Of a stretch of 64,000 nucleotides of DNA, positions 57,653 to 64,000 are shown piece by piece (position 1 is the stretch's first letter; every line of letters begins with the position of its first letter). The stretch comes from Hyalangium versicolor. GTDB taxonomy: Bacteria > Myxococcota > Myxococcia > Myxococcales > Myxococcaceae. A program made the position numbers and the translations under genes. Where the stretch lies: positions 248,001 through 312,000 of the forward strand of contig NZ_JAHXBF010000002.1 in NCBI RefSeq assembly GCF_020103695.1. The letters are read 5' to 3'. A model generated the notes under the pieces. It saw only the letters and a program-made list of their open reading frames with translations. It had not been told where the DNA came from and did no database searches.

Positions 57653-59920
57653 TTACCCGCCAGGGCGGGTCTCCGCCGTCCGCGACGGACCCACAGGCCC
57701 CACCGGAGCCGCCGTGCCCGGAGCCGCCACCTCCGCCGCATCCGGAGCCCGAGGCGCCTTCTGCTCGGCCACCTTCTTCGAGAGCGTGGCATCCAGGTTC
57801 CGTACGAACGTCACCACGGCTGGATCCGGCGCTCCGAGCTGCTTGCGCAGGGACTTCCAGAACGGATGCTCCGCGTCGCCTGCCTGCACCAGCCCTCGGG
57901 CCAGCAGCGAAACGGCCACATCCCGCTCGGGTGCTCCCGCCTCACGCAAGGCCACCACCAGCTCCTCCGGAGCAGTGCGAGCCACCTCGCCCAGCGCCAC
58001 AGCCAGCTCGGCCTCCGACGGCGTGTCCCCGCGAGACGCCCCTGCCAGCTCCACCACGCGAGCCAGTGCCTCCGCGTTCCCACCCGCAGCCAGTTCCACC
58101 ATGCTGCCCACGCCCGGCACATCCACGGACAGCTCGCGAGCCACTGCCCGCAGGCGCCCGTACACGTCATTGTTCGCCGAGTAGCTGTCCAGGAGCGTGC
58201 GCGCCCCCAGGTAGTCGCTCGGGTTGGACTGATAGAGGCTGTCGGCCAGCACCGCGCGCACGGCCGGATCCCGCTCGCTGCGCCACGCCGTGCGCAGGAA
58301 GCTGATGTTGCGCTGGTCGCGCTGCTTGCCCAGCTCCAGATACGTCTTGATGCGGCTGACCACCGCGCCCAGCTCACCGCCCGTCTTGGGACTGTCCGCC
58401 AGCGCCGCCACCGCGCGAGAGGGCCCCAGCGACGAGCCCGTGGCCGCCACCGCCGCGCCTAGCGCATCCAGGCCCTGCACCACCGGCCCCGAGCGCCCCG
58501 GGTAGTCGTTCACCATCATCGAGAAGACGAACATCTCCCCACCGGTGGCCTGCACGTAGCCGCTCAGCGCGGACACATTCTCCAACGTGCCCGTCTTGGC
58601 GCGCAGGCGGCCCACGGCCTCGCTGCCTTCGAAGCGGTACTTCAGCGTGCCGTCCTTGCCGGCAATACCCACCGAGGACAGGTACTCGGGAGCCAGCGGG
58701 AAGCGCGAGTACATGAAGCGCAGGATGCGAGCCAACTGCGTGGCCGAGAACCGGTTGGTGTCATTCAACCCACTGCCGTTCTTCATCACATACGAGCCGC
58801 TGGGAATGCCCACATCCCGCTCGAGGAAGGACTCCACCACCTCGATGCCCTTCTGGAAGGTGCCCGGCGAGCCCTTGAGCTCGGCGCCCATCGTCTTCAG
58901 CAGCGTCTCCGCCACGAAGTTGTTGGACAGCTTGTTGAGCCGCTTGAGGACGATGTCGAACGTGTCCGACTGCGCCACGTGCACCAGCCGGGCCCGAGAC
59001 GGCGCCAGCCCCTGCTTCACCTTGCCCTTCACCTTGATGCTTCGCGCCTTCAGCAGCTCCTTCAGGGTGTAGCCGAAGTACATGGGCGGGCTGTCGATCT
59101 TCTTCCAGACACTCACCGCACCCTCGTCCGACGGAAGCTGCCCCTTCACGATGATGCGCTGCTTGTCGCCCAGCGGCTTGCTCGCCACCGACACGCGCCG
59201 CGCCCGGTGGGCGCCCGTGGTCAACCCGTTCTCCACGACGAAGAAGTCGCTGGCGGGCTCCATCTCCACCGTGCCCTTGGCGCCCGGCGCATCCCCTGCT
59301 CGCAGGAAGATGGCCGCCGCGTTCCAGTTCAGGCTCACCGCGCCCGTGGGCGCCATGTAGGCCCGGTCCGACTCCTCCTGGTCATAGCCCGGAGGCGTGC
59401 GCTCGGTGTCGAACCACGAGTCGTCGATGATGATGTCCTGCACCTCACGCAAACCCGCGTGGTACAGCTCCGCGACGATGCCGAACAGGCGCTCGGTCGT
59501 CATCGACGGATCGCCCTTGCCGCGCACGTAGAGCGTCTTGACCTTGCCGTCGGGCGGCAACTCCGGATCCACCAGGAACTCGGTGTCGAAGCGGTACTCG
59601 GGCCCCAGGCTCGCCAGCGCCGCGGCCGACGTCACCAGCTTCACGTTCGAGGCCGGATTGAGCAGATCGTCCGCGTTCTGGCTGAACACCACCGAGCCAT
59701 CATCCAGGCTCTGGATATAGACGCCGACGCGGCTCGCCTTGAGCGGCGTGCGTTGCAGCACGTCGAGCAACGCCGTCTTCAGCGCCTCGCGCTCAGCCTT
59801 CTTGTCCGCCGGGGCGGCATGGGCTGAGGGAAGCGAAAGAATGATCGCGGCCGTCGCGGCCAAGAGGACTCTGGCTCGGTGAACCTGCACAAGGGCTCCG
59901 GGGAAGACGCGGGCCATCAT
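57653..59920 (-). CDS. dacB: PBP4-type D-alanyl-D-alanine carboxypeptidase/endopeptidase with C-terminal extension
   Basis: This is a periplasmic peptidase of the S13 family that trims or cuts peptidoglycan cross-links. From the ATG at 59920 it is 755 aa, with a signal peptide ending near AHA (about residue 35). The three penicillin-binding motifs are SNVK in LNPASNVKLVTSAAAL, SNN in LNKLSNNFVAETL and KTG in LRAKTGTLENVSALSGY. Typical family members are about 480 aa; here some 250 extra residues follow. They are helical and HEAT-like (for example RDPAVRAVLADSLYQ) and end in an Ala/Pro tail. An ATG three bases later is equally possible. Confidence 0.92.
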   Translation of the reverse strand: MMARVFPGALVQVHRARVLLAATAAIILSLPSAHAAPADKKAEREALKTALLDVLQRTPLKASRVGVYIQSLDDGSVVFSQNADDLLNPASNVKLVTSAAALASLGPEYRFDTEFLVDPELPPDGKVKTLYVRGKGDPSMTTERLFGIVAELYHAGLREVQDIIIDDSWFDTERTPPGYDQEESDRAYMAPTGAVSLNWNAAAIFLRAGDAPGAKGTVEMEPASDFFVVENGLTTGAHRARRVSVASKPLGDKQRIIVKGQLPSDEGAVSVWKKIDSPPMYFGYTLKELLKARSIKVKGKVKQGLAPSRARLVHVAQSDTFDIVLKRLNKLSNNFVAETLLKTMGAELKGSPGTFQKGIEVVESFLERDVGIPSGSYVMKNGSGLNDTNRFSATQLARILRFMYSRFPLAPEYLSSVGIAGKDGTLKYRFEGSEAVGRLRAKTGTLENVSALSGYVQATGGEMFVFSMMVNDYPGRSGPVVQGLDALGAAVAATGSSLGPSRAVAALADSPKTGGELGAVVSRIKTYLELGKQRDQRNISFLRTAWRSERDPAVRAVLADSLYQSNPSDYLGARTLLDSYSANNDVYGRLRAVARELSVDVPGVGSMVELAAGGNAEALARVVELAGASRGDTPSEAELAVALGEVARTAPEELVVALREAGAPERDVAVSLLARGLVQAGDAEHPFWKSLRKQLGAPDPAVVTFVRNLDATLSKKVAEQKAPRAPDAAEVAAPGTAAPVGPVGPSRTAETRPGG

Positions 59921-60175
59921 GAGAAGCAGATCCTTGAGAATCAAGGGTGGAAGAGTAGGCGCGTCCACGGCTGGGCGCTCGCTCATCCACCAGGCGAAGC
60001 TGGGGTGCCGGGGATGTGGACTTTTCTTCATCGGACTGAGAGTCGTACGCACCTGCAACCCCGTGGACCGACCTGCTGTTCCAGCGCTGTCACGATGCTC
60101 AGGAGAAATAAGGGCCTGTCGGGGGTGCGCAACACCGTCGACCCTACCACCCGGGTGTGACACAACCCAAAACGG

Positions 60176-61723
60176 ATGCCCGCTATGCTCCGCCGCGCTG
60201 CTCTGGGGATGCTGCTCGCACTGGCGGGCGGCTGCCTGCCCGAGCCTCCGCCCGATGGCATCACCGTGCTGGTCGAGTCCCCACCCGACAGCCTGGACGA
60301 TCGGTTTGCCCTGACAGCCATCGGCCAGCGCATCAGCCAGCTCATCGCCCCAGGCCTCGTCACCTTTGATGATGCCAGCCGGCCGATGCCCGCACTGGCA
60401 GAGTCTTTCCGCACGCTGTCCCCCACTGTCATGGAGTTTACTCTGCGTGCGGGGCTCCGGTTCCATGACGGCACGGCGCTCACAGCCGATGACGTGAAGG
60501 CAACCTATGACGGAGTGCGAGCCCCAGCGCTGCGCAGTCCGAGGTCCGACCGGTACGAAGCCATTCAAGAGGTGGAGGTGGTAGGCGATCGCACCGTCCG
60601 CTTCCATCTCCGGCGGCCCCTTGCGCCGCTGCTGGCAGAACTCTCCCTGAGCATCCTGCCAGCCGAACGGGCTGGCCCGGAGGGAATGGCGCTTCAGGCT
60701 GCCCATCCGGTGGGCGCGGGCCCCTTCCGATTTGAGGCCCAACCGGATGAAGAGCACCTCTCGCTCGTACCCTTCGAGGGGTATTACGCGGGCCCCCCCG
60801 CCATCTCCCGGCTGCACTTTCGGGTCGTAAGAGATGAGACGACACGGGTGCTGGAGCTGCTGAAGGGGCGCGCGGACCTGGTGATCAACGCGGTGTCTCC
60901 GGCGGTGCTGCCGATGTTGAGGAAGGAGCCAGGGCTGCGGGTTCTTGTCCGACCGGGCACAGGCTATGCCTACCTGGGCTTCAACCTGCGCTCAGGGCCA
61001 CTTGCCGACGTACGGGTCCGCCAGGCGGTGTGCCACCTGTTGGAGGTGGGGCCCATCGTGGAGCACAAGTTCCACGGACTGGCGGAGCCGGCCACGGGCA
61101 TGCTGCCCACCACACACTGGGCCTACGCACCGACCGGAGGTTGCCGGTACGACCCGGCCGAGGCGGCGCGATTACTCGATGCCGCCGGCTACCCGGATCC
61201 GGACGGGCCGGGAGGGAAGCCTCGGCTGACGCTGAGCCTGAAGGTGAGCACGGACCGGTTCCGCAAGTCGGTGGCGCTGGTGCTGCAGGAGCAACTGGCG
61301 CGAGGAGGCATTGCCGTCGAGGTGCGCTCGCTGGAGTTCGGCACGCTGTTCAACGACATCCGCCGGGGCAACTTCGAGATGGTGACGCTGAAGTGGGCCT
61401 CGGTCATCGAGCCGGACTTGATGCGGGGCGCGTACCACTCGAGGAACGTGCCCACGGAGGAGAACCACTGGGGCGGCTTCAACCGAGGCGCCCTGAAAGA
61501 TGCGGAGTTGGACGCGCTGCTGGACGCTGCGAGCCAGGCGGAGCCCTCGAAGCGAGCCGAGCTCTACGCGAAGGTGCAGGAGAGGCTGGATGCGCTACTG
61601 CCCTACGCACCGCTGTGGCACGAGAACAGCGTGGCCGTGGTGTCACAGCGGCTCGAAGGCTTCGAGCCCAGCGCCCATGGGTTCCTGACGCCCCTGGCCC
61701 GGGCGCGGAGGGTGGAGCCATGA
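60176..61723 (+). CDS. ABC transporter peptide-binding lipoprotein (SBP family 5)
   Basis: This is an extracytoplasmic solute-binding protein of 515 aa with a lipoprotein signal, MLRRAALGMLLALAGGCLPE. The ATG at 60176 or the in-frame ATG at 60185 could be the start. Family features include GLRFHDGTALTADDVKATYD, PVGAGPFRFEAQ and DVRVRQAVCHLLEVGPIVEH. Oligopeptide, dipeptide or nickel are the usual ligands. It overlaps the first permease gene by four bases (ATGA). The ATPase subunits of the transporter are not in the window. Confidence 0.93.
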   Translation: MPAMLRRAALGMLLALAGGCLPEPPPDGITVLVESPPDSLDDRFALTAIGQRISQLIAPGLVTFDDASRPMPALAESFRTLSPTVMEFTLRAGLRFHDGTALTADDVKATYDGVRAPALRSPRSDRYEAIQEVEVVGDRTVRFHLRRPLAPLLAELSLSILPAERAGPEGMALQAAHPVGAGPFRFEAQPDEEHLSLVPFEGYYAGPPAISRLHFRVVRDETTRVLELLKGRADLVINAVSPAVLPMLRKEPGLRVLVRPGTGYAYLGFNLRSGPLADVRVRQAVCHLLEVGPIVEHKFHGLAEPATGMLPTTHWAYAPTGGCRYDPAEAARLLDAAGYPDPDGPGGKPRLTLSLKVSTDRFRKSVALVLQEQLARGGIAVEVRSLEFGTLFNDIRRGNFEMVTLKWASVIEPDLMRGAYHSRNVPTEENHWGGFNRGALKDAELDALLDAASQAEPSKRAELYAKVQERLDALLPYAPLWHENSVAVVSQRLEGFEPSAHGFLTPLARARRVEP

Positions 61724-62631
61724 GGCGCGTGGTCTCCGCGAGCATCGCGGTGGTGGGGGCGCTGCTGCTCGTCTCCCTGTTCCTCAACCTCGTGCCGGGT
61801 GACCCCATCGACGTGATGCTGGGCGAGCAATCCGCTGAAGTGGATCGCGAGGCGCTGCGGCGCGCGGTGGGCCTGGATCAACCCTGGTACGCGCAACTGT
61901 GGACCTTCACGAAGGACTTCGCCACGGGCGAGCTGCGCACCTCGCTGCCCCCCTTCCAGAAGAAGGTTCTGCCCGCCATCGGAGTGGCACTGCCGAAGAC
62001 GCTGCAGCTCACGGTGGCCTCGCTGCTCATCGCGGTGGCCATCGCCATCCCGCTGGGCGTGGCGGCGGCGGCGCGCAAGGGGACAGCGGTGGATTCGGCG
62101 GCGATGGGCGTGGCGGTGGCGGGAGTGGCCCTACCGCGCTTCTGGCTCGGCCCCATGTTGATCATCGTCTTCGCGCTCTGGCTGGACTGGCTGCCTGTGT
62201 CGGGCGCCGAGTCGTGGAGACACCTAGTGCTGCCCTCGGTGACGCTGGGCACGGCGCTGGCGGCCTTCCTATCGCGGATGACCCGGGCAGCGATGCTCGA
62301 AACGTTGCGAGAGGACTTCGTGACGGTGGCTCGGGCCAAGGGCCTGCATCCGCGCGTGGTGCTGTGGAAGCACGCCTTCCGCAATGCCTTGCTGCCCATC
62401 CTCACCGTGTTGGGGCTGGAGTTCGGCACGCTCCTGGGAGGAGCCATCGTCACCGAGAAGGTGTTCGCATGGCCGGGCATGGGGACGCTGCTGCTCAACT
62501 CCATCGAGAGGCGCGACTACAACACCGTGCGAGCGACAGTGCTGGTGTTCACGCTGTGCTACGTACTCGTGAACACGCTCACCGACGTGGCCTATACGTT
62601 GGTGGACCCGCGCGTGCGGAGGCGCTCGTGA
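61720..62631 (+). CDS. oligopeptide ABC transporter permease (DppB/OppB type)
   Basis: This is a 303-aa inner-membrane permease with six helices. The opening has the family segment LVSLFLNLVPGDPIDVMLGE, with the conserved PGDP. The ATPase-contact loop (EAA motif) is VARAKGLHPRVVLWKHAFRN. The end reads TLTDVAYTLVDPRVRRRS, typical of DppB. Its start overlaps the binding-protein stop and its stop overlaps the next permease start (GTGA), so the three genes are translationally coupled. Confidence 0.94.
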   Translation: MRRVVSASIAVVGALLLVSLFLNLVPGDPIDVMLGEQSAEVDREALRRAVGLDQPWYAQLWTFTKDFATGELRTSLPPFQKKVLPAIGVALPKTLQLTVASLLIAVAIAIPLGVAAAARKGTAVDSAAMGVAVAGVALPRFWLGPMLIIVFALWLDWLPVSGAESWRHLVLPSVTLGTALAAFLSRMTRAAMLETLREDFVTVARAKGLHPRVVLWKHAFRNALLPILTVLGLEFGTLLGGAIVTEKVFAWPGMGTLLLNSIERRDYNTVRATVLVFTLCYVLVNTLTDVAYTLVDPRVRRRS

Positions 62632-63497
62632 GCGAGTCCGCGCCAGCGGTGGCTGCCGCGCCTGCAGCCTTCTCGCGCAGGGGGTTCCGGCTGCACACGC
62701 TCGGCGGGAGGTTCGGGCTGGGAGTGGCCGTGCTGCTGGTGATCACCGCACTGCTGGCTCCCGTCCTCAGTCCGTACTCGCCGGAAGCGATTGAACTGTC
62801 CGCGGAGCTGGCTCCGCCGGGGGCGGGCCACCTGCTGGGAGCGGGTGAGAATGGAATCGACGTGCTCACCCACGTCCTCTATGGCGCGCGGGTGTCGCTG
62901 GTGGTCGCGTTCTTCGCCGTGATCGTGTCGGCCCTCGTAGGGGTAACGCTGGGAGGGCTGGCGGGGTACCTGGGCGGATGGGTCGACGAAGTCGTCATGC
63001 GCGTGGTGGACGTGCTGCTCGCGTTCCCGGGCATCCTGCTGGCCATCTTCATCACGTCGGTGTTGGGACCAAGCCTCGCGAACGTGGTGTTCGCCCTGTC
63101 CTTCACAGGGTGGACGGGCTACGCGCGGCTGGCCCGTGGGCAGGTGCTCACGCTGCGCGAGCGCGACTACGTCCAGGCGGCCCGGGCGCTGGGGGGCGGA
63201 AACGCGCGCATCCTCTTCCGCCACCTGCTGCCCAATGCGGCGGGGCCCCTGCTCATCCAGGCCACGTTCGCCTTTCCCGGAGCCATCCTCGCCGAGGCCT
63301 CGTTGAGCTTCCTGGGCCTGGGGGCTCCTCCGGGTACACCGTCCTGGGGCGCGCTGGTGGACCAGGGGACGCAGTACCTGCTCGTGGCGCCACACGTGGC
63401 GCTGTTCCCCGGGCTCGCCCTGGCGCTCACGGTGCTGGGGTTCAACTTCCTCGGCGACGCCATGCGCGACGCTCTGGATCCCAAGCGCTCCCAGTGA
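62628..63497 (+). CDS. oligopeptide ABC transporter permease (DppC/OppC type)
   Basis: This is a 289-aa permease from a GTG start that overlaps the previous stop. The DppC hallmarks are the periplasmic HLLGAGENGIDVLTHVLYGA, the EAA loop QAARALGGGNARILFRHLLP, and ASLSFLGLGAPPGTPSWGAL. It ends FLGDAMRDALDPKRSQ. It should form a heterodimer with the upstream permease. The gene for an ATPase does not follow; the next gene is convergent. Confidence 0.94.
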   Translation: MSESAPAVAAAPAAFSRRGFRLHTLGGRFGLGVAVLLVITALLAPVLSPYSPEAIELSAELAPPGAGHLLGAGENGIDVLTHVLYGARVSLVVAFFAVIVSALVGVTLGGLAGYLGGWVDEVVMRVVDVLLAFPGILLAIFITSVLGPSLANVVFALSFTGWTGYARLARGQVLTLRERDYVQAARALGGGNARILFRHLLPNAAGPLLIQATFAFPGAILAEASLSFLGLGAPPGTPSWGALVDQGTQYLLVAPHVALFPGLALALTVLGFNFLGDAMRDALDPKRSQ

Positions 63498-63511
63498 GCA
63501 GCACCTCGGGC

Positions 63512-63892
63512 TCAGTGCCTGCCGGGCCCGCGGCCACGACGGTGATCACCATCCCAGTCATCATCCCGGCCGCCCCTCTTCCCCTTCACATCGTCATCCA
63601 CCCGGAGCAGCTCGCGCGAGTACGCGTTGTAGTCGAGGTGGAGCTGGCCCCTGGCACCAGGAGCGGAGGCGCGGAACTTCACCTTCCAGACGTCATTGCC
63701 CGTCTTGTGGGCTTCCTGGAGGTCGCACGAATATCCGCGCGAGCGGCAGAACCGGTAGCCGAGCCCCACGGCCTCGTCGTAGCTCATTTGACGCGAAGGC
63801 GGCGGAGGCGGCGGAGCGGCCCCTCTGCGAGCCGGAACGACCACACAGCCAGGAGCCAACAGCAGGACACCCACGAGCATCAGGATTCGCAT
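63512..63892 (-). CDS. small hypothetical lipoprotein
   Basis: This is a 126-aa protein from the ATG at 63892 with a clear lipoprotein signal, MRILMLVGVLLLAPGCVVV. A proline run (about residues 25-32) is followed by a 65-residue domain with two cysteines, in GYRFCRSRGYSCDLQEAH, and KTGNDVWKVKFRAS. The tail is rich in Asp, Arg and Gly. No family is recognised. Small lipoproteins of this kind are common in myxobacteria. Confidence 0.75.
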   Translation of the reverse strand: MRILMLVGVLLLAPGCVVVPARRGAAPPPPPPSRQMSYDEAVGLGYRFCRSRGYSCDLQEAHKTGNDVWKVKFRASAPGARGQLHLDYNAYSRELLRVDDDVKGKRGGRDDDWDGDHRRGRGPGRH

Positions 63893-64000
63893 GCCGCCTC
63901 CATAGAGCCATGTGGGCAGTTCCTTCAATCGCACTGCGCACCCTGAACACGGTCCCAGGTCTTCATCCCTCCCACGTGGACAGCAGCGAGCGCACCCGTG

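Overview
The window is about 64 kb of high-GC DNA with long, closely packed genes and many signalling proteins (Ser/Thr kinases, hybrid sensor kinases, an NtrC-type regulator). Gene content points to a myxobacterium. An apparent homologue of the developmental small RNA Pxr, lying between an NtrC-family regulator and a GNAT acetyltransferase, narrows this to suborder Cystobacterineae (Archangium/Cystobacter/Stigmatella/Myxococcus relatives). The assignment is by recognition only; no search was run.

Layout. (1) 1-9.8 kb: heavy-metal RND efflux pair, an RluA-type pseudouridine synthase, an orphan PAS histidine kinase, wecB and kdsB. (2) 9.8-20.7 kb: a thiazole/oxazole-modified microcin (TOMM) cluster. 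It has a SagB-type dehydrogenase, a lipoprotein amidohydrolase, an E1-like/YcaO cyclodehydratase, a second amidohydrolase, a small precursor with a nitrile-hydratase-like leader and a Thr/Cys-rich tail, and a 1.3-kaa kinase/cyclase/ATPase fusion. This is the most interesting system here. (3) 20.8-26.7 kb: a PQQ-like-repeat lipoprotein, a lone AAA ATPase, an aldo/keto reductase and an ABC exporter. (4) 26.8-31.1 kb: an odd leader region, then pyrG-kdsA-kdsC and a MerR-like-HTH response regulator. (5) 31.2-35.4 kb: Hsp20, two small proteins, a lone GspE-N-type protein, and a response regulator followed by a probable pseudokinase. (6) 35.7-43.9 kb: part of respiratory complex I, nuoEFJKLMN, ending in a strong terminator. 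(7) 44.1-52.1 kb: a catalase-fold-like protein, a GNAT protein, pxr with a sigma-54 promoter and an upstream operator array, and the coupled operon selB-histidine kinase-NtrC-type regulator. (8) 52.3-57.4 kb: phosphoribosyltransferase, Hsp33, a lone sdhC, a lipoprotein AHH-nuclease toxin with its immunity gene, and ssb. (9) 57.6-64 kb: an enlarged PBP4-type carboxypeptidase, an oligopeptide ABC transporter (binding protein and two permeases) and a small lipoprotein.

Connections. CTP synthase, KdsA, KdsC and KdsB supply CTP, KDO and CMP-KDO for lipopolysaccharide. The NtrC-type regulator next to pxr is the natural candidate to activate its sigma-54 promoter through the TTTC-N6-GAAA sites. The TOMM genes together form a leader-guided heterocyclisation pathway, apparently with its own regulator. 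No tRNA, rRNA, CRISPR array or insertion sequence was seen.
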